From assembly GCA_965246925.1 (NCBI GenBank), contig OZ251994.1:2728001-2792000 (forward strand): a stretch of 64,000 bases of DNA, written 5' to 3'. Made by a program: the position numbers and the translations under genes. The stretch is from JANPPS01 sp965246925. GTDB taxonomy: Bacteria > Pseudomonadota > Alphaproteobacteria > Acetobacterales > Acetobacteraceae. Positions 32,939 to 41,183 of this stretch are shown piece after piece (positions within the stretch are counted from its first letter, which is position 1; every line of letters begins with the position of its first letter). The notes below the pieces were generated by a model that worked only from the letters and a program-made list of their open reading frames with translations, was not told where the DNA came from and did not search any database.

Positions 32939-34561
32939 TCACTTCCCCCGCTCCCGCGCCGCTTTGAACCCGGCCACGAACCGCGCCAGCGTATCGGACG
33001 TGGCGCCCCGCGGCAGCATCGCCTCGATCAGCTGGAAGCGGCCGCGTGTCGCGTAGGCGTGGTCCAGCGCGGTGATCAGCTCCGCCCGGGTCGATACACG
33101 TACGCCGTCGCCGCCCAGCGGTCCCGCCAAGTCGGCAAAGCGCCAGTCCGATAGGTTATTGAACGCGCTCTCCGGCTGGAACACCCGCAGCATCTCCCAG
33201 GACGCGTTGTTGAACACGATCACGATCGGGTCCCAGCCATACCGGCGGCAATTGCCGAGCTCGAATCCCGTCATCTGGAACGCGCCGTCGCCCACCAGGA
33301 TCAACGGGCGCGCCCCGGCCGCCACGCACGCACCCAGCCCGGCGGGCACGCCGTAGCCCATGCCGGCGTAGTAGGCGGGTGCGACGAGTGAGGTGTTGGT
33401 GATCTCCATGGCGGTGAACAGGCAGTCGCCGATATCGGCCGCGATCGGCATCGGGCCGTGCCGGGCGAACAAGTCGTTGACCGCGGTCGCGATGTCGGAC
33501 GGGGCCAGCGCCTGATTCGTGGCCGGAAGGCCGTGCGGAAACACCTCCGGCGTCGTGGCCGGCACGGTCCGCGCCGGGCCGGCGGCGTCCAGCAGCGCGT
33601 CGATCAGTTCCGCCATCGGGATGTCCTGATACAGGTGATGCCCGACCTGCACCTCCCGGTTCAGCACCAGCATGGCCCGGCGCATGTCGATCGCCCGTTC
33701 GCTCACGGCAAAATTGGTGTCGGACAGGATGACGCCCAGCAGCAGCAGGGCATCCGAGCCCTCCACCAGCTGCGTAATCGCCGGCCGCCCGGCCGCGCCG
33801 AGATAGGTGCCGGCGACGGGATAGCCCGACAGCAGGCCGCGGCCCATGAAGGTGCTGACGACCGGGAGGCCCAGCCGCGCCGCGAGCGCCGCGACCTTCG
33901 CCTCTACGCCGTAGCGGCGGATCTCGACGTCGATCAGGATGCACGGACGCTCCGCACCGCGCAGCCGGCCAAGGATTTCGGACGCGGCCTCCGCCAAGGC
34001 GTCCGGATGCGCCCGGCGCGGCGGCAGCGGCGTGACGGCGCCGACATCGGCGCCCACCAGATCGCGCGGCAGCTCGAGATAGACCGGTAGCGAATGCTCG
34101 GACGCGCTGCGCAGCACGCGGGCGATGTCGGCGGGCGCGCGCGCCGGGTCATCCAGCACGGCATGGTCGCAGGTGATCTCCCGAAAAATGCGCGTCTGCG
34201 TATCGATGTCGCGGGATTGGTGATGCAGCCGGAACCCGCTGGCCCGCTCGCCGACGCCGGGTGCACCGGAGATGACCACCACCGGCACCCGCTCGGCATA
34301 GGCGCCGGCGATGCTGTTCACGAGGTTGAACGCGCCGGCACCCCAGGTCACGACGGCGACGGATATACCGCCATGGAATCGCGCGGCGGCATCGGCCGCG
34401 AAGCCCACGGCGGGTTCATGGCTGAGCGTATAGAAGGGAAGGGTGCCGCTTTCCTCTATAACCTTGAAGAACGGCAACACAAAATCGCCCGGGATGCCGA
34501 AGATTTCACGGGCGCCATGCTGCGCCAGGGCGTCGATCAGGGCGCGGCCGAGTTGCGTCAT
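32939..34561 (-). CDS. ipdC: Indolepyruvate/phenylpyruvate decarboxylase
   Basis: A 540-residue thiamine-diphosphate enzyme. The N-terminal PYR domain has the catalytic glutamate in LSHEPAVGFAADAAARFHG, and a histidine pair in FRLHHQSRD. The C-terminal PP domain has the diphosphate motif GDGAF ending in FNN (about residues 425-455). It resembles the indolepyruvate/phenylpyruvate decarboxylase of Azospirillum-type indole-3-acetate synthesis more than pyruvate decarboxylase. It converts indole-3-pyruvate to indole-3-acetaldehyde. The ATG overlaps the methyltransferase stop (ATGA, 34558-34561), a surprising coupling to a glycan-type gene set. Confidence 0.85.
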   Translation of the reverse strand: MTQLGRALIDALAQHGAREIFGIPGDFVLPFFKVIEESGTLPFYTLSHEPAVGFAADAAARFHGGISVAVVTWGAGAFNLVNSIAGAYAERVPVVVISGAPGVGERASGFRLHHQSRDIDTQTRIFREITCDHAVLDDPARAPADIARVLRSASEHSLPVYLELPRDLVGADVGAVTPLPPRRAHPDALAEAASEILGRLRGAERPCILIDVEIRRYGVEAKVAALAARLGLPVVSTFMGRGLLSGYPVAGTYLGAAGRPAITQLVEGSDALLLLGVILSDTNFAVSERAIDMRRAMLVLNREVQVGHHLYQDIPMAELIDALLDAAGPARTVPATTPEVFPHGLPATNQALAPSDIATAVNDLFARHGPMPIAADIGDCLFTAMEITNTSLVAPAYYAGMGYGVPAGLGACVAAGARPLILVGDGAFQMTGFELGNCRRYGWDPIVIVFNNASWEMLRVFQPESAFNNLSDWRFADLAGPLGGDGVRVSTRAELITALDHAYATRGRFQLIEAMLPRGATSDTLARFVAGFKAARERGK

Positions 34562-35511
34562 GCGGAGGGTTCGAACCGGGTGCTGCGGGACAACACGAAG
34601 AACAAATCGTCCGAGCGGATCTGCTTGGAGGCGATCAGCTGGCCTTCGATGGTTTGTAGCAGCTGGGCGATGGCGACATGCATCGGATTGTCGCCGCGGA
34701 AATTACCAGCCCGGTTCTGCAACAGCCAGCGCAGGATCGTGCCGCCCATGGGTTTTATTTCGATGACTGGGAAATTAGCGAGCAGGAGAGTGCGCAAGTC
34801 GGAGCTGCGGGCAGATTCCGAAATGTCTGCACGCCTCACGTCCGCAATGGTCGGTACAGCGAACTCATCCTCGACCACACCGCCCTTGGAGAGATTGCGC
34901 CTCAGCTCCGGCGGTAGCAGGTCGAATAGGGTGCGGATCGTCGGTAAAACATCGTGTTCGATCTGAAAGCGGGTCGGGCCTAAGTATTCGATGCCCATGA
35001 ATATCCCGTCCATCTCCATGCAGCCCGCGGCGAAGGCCAGGGTGCCTTCCACGTCGGTCGCATGGTGGAGCGCATGGCAACAGAAGACGAGATCATAGAG
35101 GTGAGTCTCCACCGCTGGTGGTTCGTTGAAGTCGAAAAACCGGAAACTGGCTTGGACTTCGGGCACTGCTCCGAAGCGGGCCGCCGCCGCCTCCCGCAGG
35201 GCGCTGTCATACTCCAGTCCCGTCAACTCTCCGATCGGCCAGCCAAATTCCTTGATCAAAGCCAACTCGATATGTCCGTTCCCGCATCCCAGGCTGAGCA
35301 TTCGAAGGGGCCGTCCGCGCTTGACTGCCAAAGCCTGCAGGTGATGCTTGTTTGCATGCAAGGCCCAGTGCCCGCCCGCGGCGAGCGGAATACCTGACAC
35401 GAGCCGATTCACGTAGTCCGCCATGCCTGGCGTGAACATCCAGTCGGCCTTCGCGTTGAGCGCCATCCACTCCTCGGACTGAGTTGCCCGGGTCGCTGTG
35501 GTCTGTTCCAT
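34558..35511 (-). CDS. SAM-dependent methyltransferase
   Basis: A 317-residue class I methyltransferase. The SAM-binding motif I is MLSLGCGNGHIEL near residue 71, motif II GLEYDS, and motif IV YDLVFCCHALHHATD. ATG 35511 has GGAGG 8 bases upstream and is preferred to ATGs at 35526 and 35535. The acceptor is unknown. It sits downstream of a fucosyltransferase-like gene and upstream of, and overlapping, ipdC. O- or N-methylation of a surface sugar, or of a small molecule made with IpdC, are both possible. G+C is lower than in the hopanoid genes. Confidence 0.8.
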   Translation of the reverse strand: MEQTTATRATQSEEWMALNAKADWMFTPGMADYVNRLVSGIPLAAGGHWALHANKHHLQALAVKRGRPLRMLSLGCGNGHIELALIKEFGWPIGELTGLEYDSALREAAAARFGAVPEVQASFRFFDFNEPPAVETHLYDLVFCCHALHHATDVEGTLAFAAGCMEMDGIFMGIEYLGPTRFQIEHDVLPTIRTLFDLLPPELRRNLSKGGVVEDEFAVPTIADVRRADISESARSSDLRTLLLANFPVIEIKPMGGTILRWLLQNRAGNFRGDNPMHVAIAQLLQTIEGQLIASKQIRSDDLFFVLSRSTRFEPSA

Positions 35512-35591
35512 GGGCCGAGCCTCCATTCTTGCCATAATAGCCGGCTCTTCGCGGCCGGATGATTGTCGCCGTTTACTGTCCCCGGCAGACG

Positions 35592-36563
35592 TCAGAGAAG
35601 CAGCATATTATAGCGGGGCAGCACGAAACGATCGAAGACACTGCTGTCCCCCATGCCCGCGATCGCTCCATGGTCGCCGTATTCGTGCAAGTTTACACCG
35701 GCCTGCGAGCCGTCCCCGTCCGGCACGACGATCAGGGTCGGCTGAAAATTGACCAGACTGGACAGGAACGCGAAATGGCTTTGGTGATGCCGCACGATCC
35801 CGCAGGTGCGGGACAACAAGAGCGTGTCCACCAACGCCTCGTGCGCCGATGAAGCGAGGGCCGTGTTCTCGGCGGTGATCTTCGGGCTTGAAATGAGCCG
35901 GGCGGCGCAGTTCTCCTGCAGGTATGTTTCAGTCGTCTTGGAATTGGTGCATAATAGAAAATCCAACGCTGGATTAAGGGCGTGCAGCCGGTTGACGATG
36001 TCGGCATAGAACGCATCTGGCAGCCGGCCATAGGTTATCTGCTCGGCAGTGTGCAGCTCTGGCGGCAACTCGACTGCCGCGCTGTATGGACGGCGTATGT
36101 GAATCCCGACTGTGCGGTGCCGCTCGAATGGGATTGCGTCGGCCATGGCCTTGATTTCCGCCTTTGGCCGCAGCGCCCGATAGTATCGCCCGAGATCGAA
36201 TATGATGGGGCCGCCCGGAACGAAGCCGGCATCGCGTGTTTCCGCATCGTGCGCGAGCACGCCGTGGGTCTTGATCCAGATGTCCCGCGAGGATTCCGGC
36301 CGTGCGACAACGGGTGGGGTGGCCCAGCCCTGCCCGCCGAAACCGATGGTCCGCCGGTCCGTATCGGCGTCCACCATGTCCAGTGTATATTCGGCGAAAG
36401 CGGTGTCGAACAATGCGCCCAGCCCGGCCCCACACTCGGACGAGACGTTCCAGCAGACGCCGAACTCTAGATCGTAGCGTAGTGCTATCCGCTGAACGGA
36501 GAGCAGCGCCATAAGCCGGTTCGTCAACCCTCCCACTGGCTCCACGATCAATCTGCCCGCCAT
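35592..36563 (-). CDS. Fucosyltransferase-like protein (NodZ/GT23-like)
   Basis: A 323-residue protein without membrane segments. The N-terminal GGLTNRLMALLSVQRIA resembles the nucleotide-sugar grip of O-/alpha-1,6-fucosyltransferases, and RTVGIHIRRPYSA contains the HxRR motif that binds GDP-fucose in NodZ/FUT8 and protein-O-fucosyltransferases. ATG 36563 has AAGGAGG just upstream; the longer frame is rejected. The next gene upstream encodes a GDP-fucose-synthase-like epimerase, which supports a GDP-fucose or related donor. The acceptor could be a lipopolysaccharide, capsule or other envelope glycan. Confidence 0.65.
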   Translation of the reverse strand: MAGRLIVEPVGGLTNRLMALLSVQRIALRYDLEFGVCWNVSSECGAGLGALFDTAFAEYTLDMVDADTDRRTIGFGGQGWATPPVVARPESSRDIWIKTHGVLAHDAETRDAGFVPGGPIIFDLGRYYRALRPKAEIKAMADAIPFERHRTVGIHIRRPYSAAVELPPELHTAEQITYGRLPDAFYADIVNRLHALNPALDFLLCTNSKTTETYLQENCAARLISSPKITAENTALASSAHEALVDTLLLSRTCGIVRHHQSHFAFLSSLVNFQPTLIVVPDGDGSQAGVNLHEYGDHGAIAGMGDSSVFDRFVLPRYNMLLL

Positions 36564-36589
36564 GCAGCCTCCTTCCTTCCTGACACGCC

Positions 36590-37531
36590 TCAGCGCCGGG
36601 TCGAGGTCCGGTGCCGGTCGAACCACTCGTACGTTTCCTTCACGCCCGTCCTCAGGTCAAACGCCGGGCGGAAGGCCAGCGTTTTGAGCCGGGTCGTATC
36701 GTATTGACGAAGCGCTTGGCCGTCCGGCTTGGTGTCATCCCAGTCGATTCCGCCTTTGAAGTCACAGACCTGCGCGATAAGCGTGACCAGCTCGCGGATG
36801 CTGATCTCGACACCGGAGGCCACGTTCACTGCGCCCTCGCTCCGCTCCATCATGAGCCGGAAGGCGCGGGCGGCGTCTTTGGAGTAGATGAAGTCGCGCT
36901 GCGGCTTTCCGGTGCCCCAGATCGTCACGGGGCTGCCGTCTAGGCTAGCGCGATGGAATTTCGAAATCAGCGACGGCATCACGTGCCCATGCTTCTCGTC
37001 GAACCGGTCATCCGGTCCGAACGAGTTCGTCAACACGGCATAGGCATATTTGAGGCCGTATTGTTGCCCATACGATTGTAACTGCGCCAGCATCGCGCGC
37101 TTCGCATTGCCGTATGGCGCCTCCGAACCGTGCGGCGGGCCGAGCCAAATATCTTCCTCGCGCATTGGCAGGCTCACCAGATCGGAGTAGATGGCGGTGG
37201 AGCCCACTCCGACGAATTTTTTCACCCCAGCTCGCCGGGACGCCTCCACGACGTTGGTGTTGATCATGATGTTCTCGTAGAACATCTCACCGGGTGCCGC
37301 GAGGTTGCCGCCCAGTCCCGCCACGCGCGCGGCCAAATGGATCACGGCATCCGGCTTCGCATCCGCGAACACGGCATGAGTGGAACTAGTATCGATTAAA
37401 TCGACGACTGCGCGAGTAATGCCGACGGGCTCGTAGCCTGCGCCGCTCAGTTCCTCCACCACCCGGCGGCCGAGCATGCCGCCTGCTCCCGTCACGATAA
37501 CCCGCTTGATCTCACCGTCCGACACCAGCAT
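36590..37531 (-). CDS. GDP-L-fucose-synthase-like NAD(P)-dependent epimerase
   Basis: A 313-residue extended SDR enzyme. Cofactor binding is VTGAGGMLGRRVVEEL; family landmarks are HLAARVAGLGGNLAAPGEM, VGVGSTAIY, and the catalytic tyrosine-lysine pair in EAPYGNAKRAML. The GGN-x-AAPGEMFYENIMIN region is typical of GDP-4-keto-6-deoxymannose epimerase/reductase (Fcl/WcaG), making GDP-L-fucose. GTG 37534 is an alternative start three bases upstream. No GDP-mannose dehydratase (gmd) lies beside it, so the substrate would come from elsewhere. It pairs with the fucosyltransferase-like gene 26 bases downstream. Confidence 0.8.
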   Translation of the reverse strand: MLVSDGEIKRVIVTGAGGMLGRRVVEELSGAGYEPVGITRAVVDLIDTSSTHAVFADAKPDAVIHLAARVAGLGGNLAAPGEMFYENIMINTNVVEASRRAGVKKFVGVGSTAIYSDLVSLPMREEDIWLGPPHGSEAPYGNAKRAMLAQLQSYGQQYGLKYAYAVLTNSFGPDDRFDEKHGHVMPSLISKFHRASLDGSPVTIWGTGKPQRDFIYSKDAARAFRLMMERSEGAVNVASGVEISIRELVTLIAQVCDFKGGIDWDDTKPDGQALRQYDTTRLKTLAFRPAFDLRTGVKETYEWFDRHRTSTRR

Positions 37532-37588
37532 CACCTCAGCCGCGCATGCACCCGGTTAGATCATTTGCCCGGGCCTCGCAACCGCTGG

Positions 37589-38596
37589 TCAGGCTAGGCG
37601 CTCAAGGTCCGCAACCCACGCCCGAACCAGCGGCAACTCTTCGCGGTGCACCAGGTCCAACGCGGCCAGCATTTCGTAGCAGCGCATCATATTCCCGGTG
37701 ATGTTCCCGATCCCTGGCAGAATACTAAGCTGCTCGAGAGCGTGCCGGATCCGTTCGTTGTTGAGGTAGCCGGGGATTTCCTCGGCGAAATCCCGCATCA
37801 GGTCGTGCTCATTACGGTCCTGGAACACGGTCGGGCTTTGGAACAGCAGCGACCAGCCGTTTTCCCAGCCGATCCGTTGCGCAATCAGGCTTCGCCAAAT
37901 GTCTGTCACTCGCCATGAGCAGTAAAACGGCAGATACATCAGTGGGAACGCATCATGAAAGAACGTCGTGTTCTGACTGTTGAATGGGCACCAAACTCCT
38001 GACCCCAGAATGACGGAGCGCCCCGGGGTAAAGTGTATCGGCAACGGCAGAACAAGACGGTAAATCGCGTCCACGTCGGGGTCGCCGTCGGCCAGGCCCT
38101 GCTGAATGGGGCAATCGCGCGCCACAGTCTCTAGCGTCTCGTAAGCAGCTTCCGGAGAGCGAACATAGTTGAGCGGCAGCCCGCGGGGCCAGATTAGCTC
38201 ATTGGTGAAATGCCTATACACGTTGGACCAGGTCTGATCCTGAACCAGAGCACCTGTCACGCTACGCTTGCGCTCACTCCAAAAGCTATCGAGCGGAATG
38301 TTATCGTCATCGGTCTCGATAATAATGTCGGCACCGCCCTGTATCGCCAGGAGATAGCCTATGTTCTTCCGCGCATAATGCTTGACCGGGGCGAGCGGGG
38401 CTAATGCAAATCCCGCATGATTTTGTGCAGCGACGTCGTAATACTCGACGCCTTCATGGCTGAAACCGGGCGGGCTCTTGCTGTCGCCCACAATGACAAA
38501 CCGGGCATCAAGCCTTCCGCGGTCCCGGGCGATCTCGATGACGGCGCGGGTGGGAGCATTGATGCTGGTAATGACGATTGCGCAACGCTTTTGCAT
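37589..38596 (-). CDS. STELLO/DUF288-like glycosyltransferase
   Basis: A 335-residue protein related to the STELLO (DUF288) family. Landmarks are an N-terminal CAIVITSINAPTRAV, FVIVGDSKSP, the KNIGYLLAIQGGADIIIETD block with the metal-binding ETDDDN, and a C-terminal CSWRVTDIWRSLIAQ. STELLO proteins are best known from plant Golgi, where they affect cellulose synthase assembly; bacterial members are uncharacterised glycosyltransferase-like proteins. No membrane anchor is visible. It heads the four-gene glycan-like cassette on the minus strand and follows the helicase gene by 27 bases. Its lower GC suggests accessory status. Confidence 0.75.
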   Translation of the reverse strand: MQKRCAIVITSINAPTRAVIEIARDRGRLDARFVIVGDSKSPPGFSHEGVEYYDVAAQNHAGFALAPLAPVKHYARKNIGYLLAIQGGADIIIETDDDNIPLDSFWSERKRSVTGALVQDQTWSNVYRHFTNELIWPRGLPLNYVRSPEAAYETLETVARDCPIQQGLADGDPDVDAIYRLVLPLPIHFTPGRSVILGSGVWCPFNSQNTTFFHDAFPLMYLPFYCSWRVTDIWRSLIAQRIGWENGWSLLFQSPTVFQDRNEHDLMRDFAEEIPGYLNNERIRHALEQLSILPGIGNITGNMMRCYEMLAALDLVHREELPLVRAWVADLERLA

Positions 38597-38623
38597 CGAT
38601 TCCCCCGGAACGCAGTGCGCGAA

Positions 38624-39910
38624 TTATGCCGCACGCCTCGCCGGACGCCGACCCGGCGGGCCACCTCGTCCGCCACCGCCCTGATGCCGGCCCCGTCCGC
38701 CGCCGCCCCCCAGTACTGGCGGACGCATAGTGGAATTGAACGCCGCCTCGCTATGGTAGGGATGGTCGCGAATGATGGTGATGGGCTGGCCAATTTCACG
38801 CTCCACGTCGCGCAGCCATTGGCGTTGTTGCGCGTCGCATAGCGTCACCGCCATGCCCTCCCGTCCGGCGCGGGCGGTGCGGCCGATGCGGTGGACGTAG
38901 GTCTCGGGGACGTTCGGCAGGTCGTAATTGAAGACGTGGCTCACCTCATCCACGTCGATGCCCCGCGCGGCGATGTCGGTCGCGACCAGGACCTTCACCG
39001 CACCGGTGCGGAAGCCGGCCATGGCACGCTCGCGGGCGCCTTGCGACTTGTTGCCGTGAATCGCCTCGGCCACGATGCCGTTGGCCGTCAGGAACTCAGC
39101 CACCTTGTTCGCCTCATGCTTCATCAGCGTGAAAACGATCGCGCGCACCACCTTGGGGGATTGCAGCAGCAAAAGGGTCGCAGCCTTCTTGTCGGCCTCG
39201 TCCACGAACATCACGGCCTGCCGCACCTTTTCCACCGTCGACGAGGGCGGCGCGACCTCGACCCGCACGGGGTTGTGCAGCAGCGAGCCGGAAAGTTCGG
39301 CGATGCTGGCCGGCATGGTGGCGCTGAACAGCAGGGTCTGGCGCTGCTTCGGCAATGTCGCCACCACGCGGCGGATGTCTTTGACGAACCCCATGTCCAG
39401 CATGCGATCCGCCTCGTCCAGCACCAGGATCTCGACGGAACCCAGGTTGATGTGGCCCTGGCCCATCAGGTCCAAAAGCCGTCCGGGCGCGGCCACCAGC
39501 ACGTCCACGCCGCGCTTCATGGCGTCCACCTGCCGCTGCTGCCCCACGCCGCCGAAGACGACGGTATGCGTCAGCTTCATGTGCTTGGCATAAGCGGCGA
39601 AGCTCTCGTCGATCTGCGACGCCAGCTCCCGCGTCGGCGCCAACACCAGGACGCGGGCGCCCTTTGGGGTGGGCGGGACGCGCTTTTGGCTGAGATGCTG
39701 CAGGATCGGCAGCGCGAACGCCGCGGTCTTACCAGTGCCGGTCTGGGCGAGGCCCAGCAGGTCACGGCCCTGCAGCAGATGCGGAATGGCCCCGGCCTGG
39801 ATCGGCGTGGGGGCAGTGTAGCCTTCATCGTGTAGCGCGCGCACCAGCGGCTCGATCAAGCCGAGCGTGGCGAAGTCAGGCAAAGCGATCGTGTTCGTAC
39901 CATCGGGCAT
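38624..39910 (-). CDS. rhlE: DEAD-box RNA helicase, RhlE-like
   Basis: A 428-residue helicase. Motifs are the Q-motif PTPIQAGAIPHLL, Walker A AQTGTGKT, PTRELASQ, DEAD (LVLDEADRMLD), SAT, and the C-terminal IAARGIDVDEV and HRIGRTARAG. A Gly/Arg-rich tail (about residues 390-428) is typical of RNA-binding RhlE/DeaD proteins. ATG 39910 follows GGAGG by 9 bases; the longer frame contains stretches encoding two strong palindromes and is rejected. It unwinds structured RNA, probably in ribosome assembly or mRNA decay. The 5' leader holds two hairpins that may be self-regulatory. Confidence 0.93.
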   Translation of the reverse strand: MPDGTNTIALPDFATLGLIEPLVRALHDEGYTAPTPIQAGAIPHLLQGRDLLGLAQTGTGKTAAFALPILQHLSQKRVPPTPKGARVLVLAPTRELASQIDESFAAYAKHMKLTHTVVFGGVGQQRQVDAMKRGVDVLVAAPGRLLDLMGQGHINLGSVEILVLDEADRMLDMGFVKDIRRVVATLPKQRQTLLFSATMPASIAELSGSLLHNPVRVEVAPPSSTVEKVRQAVMFVDEADKKAATLLLLQSPKVVRAIVFTLMKHEANKVAEFLTANGIVAEAIHGNKSQGARERAMAGFRTGAVKVLVATDIAARGIDVDEVSHVFNYDLPNVPETYVHRIGRTARAGREGMAVTLCDAQQRQWLRDVEREIGQPITIIRDHPYHSEAAFNSTMRPPVLGGGGGRGRHQGGGGRGGPPGRRPARRAA

Positions 39911-39924
39911 CAGGGGGCGCCTCC

Positions 39925-39955
39925 CTGGCGCCAGGTTGTCCGCGGCATGCCGCGG
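39925..39955 (-). promoter_or_regulatory. Structured 5' leader of the DEAD-box helicase gene
   Basis: Two perfect palindromes, CTGGCGCCAG (39925-39934) and CCGCGGCATGCCGCGG (39940-39955), lie just upstream of the GGAGG ribosome-binding site. In RNA they give two stable stems within 40 bases of the start codon. About 145 bases separate the helicase start from vapC, room for a leader transcript. Confidence 0.5.
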
Positions 39956-40055
39956 CAGAGGAAACAGCGCCAAAACTGGCGGGTATCGGTCACTTAGGGT
40001 TTTATGCTGCACTGCGCAATGCCGGGTGGCGCAGGGCGGACATGACAAAATTGGG

Positions 40056-40475
40056 TCAGGCCGCAACGCCTAGACAATCAATGCCGAGCACGCCTGCCGC
40101 AGCGCGGAGCTTACGGTCCAACGAGGCCAACGGCAGCCTGCGCCGTTGCGCGAGTTCAAGATAAGCTGAGTCATGGGCTGTCAAGCCATGTCGTGCCGCA
40201 AGCTGGGTCGTCGTGTGCCACGCATGGTCGCTCGTGTGTAGATCAAGCGCGATCGGTAACGCTTGCAGAAAGACGGCCATTTCGGCCCGCACTGCCCCGA
40301 CAACCCGCTTTCTCCTTTCAGCCATCAACAACCCGTTCGTCACCTCCAAAGCCCAGAGGGAGGGAGCATGAGCGCCAAATTCCGTGACGCGGTCGAGGAG
40401 ACCAAGCACTTCTGGCGTTTGCTCGTCATCGAAACACCAAGCGAGCGCAATGGAGGCGTCGAGCACAAGGCTCAA
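40056..40475 (-). CDS. vapC: PIN-domain toxin, VapC family
   Basis: A 139-residue PIN-domain ribonuclease. Acidic residues expected at the active site are D6 (VLDASIALAW), E44 (ALEVTNGLL), D101 (TAHDSAYLELA) and D119 (LASLDRKLR). VapC toxins cleave tRNA or rRNA when freed from the antitoxin. TTG start 40475 overlaps the antitoxin stop (TTGA, 40472-40475), the standard coupling in which antitoxin is made first. Immediately upstream is the Phd/YefM-type antitoxin, and a palindromic operator precedes the pair. Confidence 0.88.
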   Translation of the reverse strand: MSLVLDASIALAWCFDDEQTPEVLGLLDRVTEFGAHAPSLWALEVTNGLLMAERRKRVVGAVRAEMAVFLQALPIALDLHTSDHAWHTTTQLAARHGLTAHDSAYLELAQRRRLPLASLDRKLRAAAGVLGIDCLGVAA

Positions 40476-40711
40476 CGCCTGCCTTCTTCGATCAACGACT
40501 TGATCGAGATCCTACCCAGCGTGACACCTTGGCTCGCTTTCAACAGACCAGCCGCCGCCTTGCGGGCCGCTTCCCGATCGAACCCAGGAGTAATGCCGAC
40601 GATTTTCGCGATCGGCACCCCCCGTTTTGTGACCGTCACGTCGACGCCGCGCGAGGCTTCCGCCAGCAACTCGCTAAGCCGGTTCTTGGCCTCGAACACA
40701 GGAACTTCCAT
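40472..40711 (-). CDS. vapB: Phd/YefM-type antitoxin of the VapC module
   Basis: A 79-residue antitoxin. The N-terminal VPVFEAKNRLSELLAEAS matches the Phd/YefM dimerisation and DNA-binding fold, followed by VTVTKRGVPIAKIVG. The C-terminal 35 residues would neutralise the toxin. ATG 40711 has GGAGG 5 bases upstream; a longer frame from 40765 runs through the operator and is rejected. It is expected to bind the 16-bp palindrome at 40732 together with VapC and repress the operon. Confidence 0.87.
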   Translation of the reverse strand: MEVPVFEAKNRLSELLAEASRGVDVTVTKRGVPIAKIVGITPGFDREAARKAAAGLLKASQGVTLGRISIKSLIEEGRR

Positions 40712-40731
40712 TTCCGCCTCCAGATGGCCAT

Positions 40732-40747
40732 ATAGCCATATGGCTAT
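40732..40747. promoter_or_regulatory. Toxin-antitoxin operator palindrome
   Basis: ATAGCCATATGGCTAT is a perfect 16-bp palindrome 21 bases upstream of the antitoxin ATG and within the gap to hisE. A nearby TGGCCATATAGCC repeats part of the half-site. Position and symmetry fit autorepression by the toxin-antitoxin complex. Confidence 0.65.
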
Positions 40748-40772
40748 CACAGGCGAGTGCTCCAATCCAGTT

Positions 40773-41183
40773 CTATGGTATCTTGCCCGTTCCTGGCTTA
40801 CCGGAACGCAATGCCTTCTCCGTCACGCCGCTTACGCCCTCACGCCGCGTCAACTCGGCCCAAACGTCGGCGGGGTGCACCCCGGCGGACACCCACATGA
40901 CCAGCAGATGGTAGAGGACATCGGCGCTTTCGGAGACGAGGGCGGCCGGGTTGCCGGCGACGGCTTCGATCAGGCACTCCACCGCCTCCTCACCAAATTT
41001 CTGCGCGACCTTGGCCGGGCCGCGCGACAGCAGGCGAGCGGAGTGGCTTTGTGCTGGGTCGGCAGTGCGGCGTTCCAGCACCACAGCATGCAGGCGGTCC
41101 AGCACCAGGGCGGAGTTGGCAGACGCTGACAACGGCTTGGCCTGCCTTGGAAGCCGGGATTTACCCGTCACGCTCTTGCCCAT
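40773..41183 (-). CDS. hisE: Phosphoribosyl-ATP pyrophosphatase
   Basis: A 136-residue enzyme hydrolysing phosphoribosyl-ATP to phosphoribosyl-AMP in histidine synthesis. The conserved core is SRGPAKVAQKFGEEAVE with the metal-binding glutamates, followed by LVSESADVLYHLLVMW with E and D. The N-terminal 25 residues are a basic, low-complexity extension. The ATG at 41183-41181 shares its A with the hisF stop (TGATG), so the two are coupled. A much longer in-frame extension upstream only frame-shifts hisF and is ignored. Confidence 0.92.
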   Translation of the reverse strand: MGKSVTGKSRLPRQAKPLSASANSALVLDRLHAVVLERRTADPAQSHSARLLSRGPAKVAQKFGEEAVECLIEAVAGNPAALVSESADVLYHLLVMWVSAGVHPADVWAELTRREGVSGVTEKALRSGKPGTGKIP

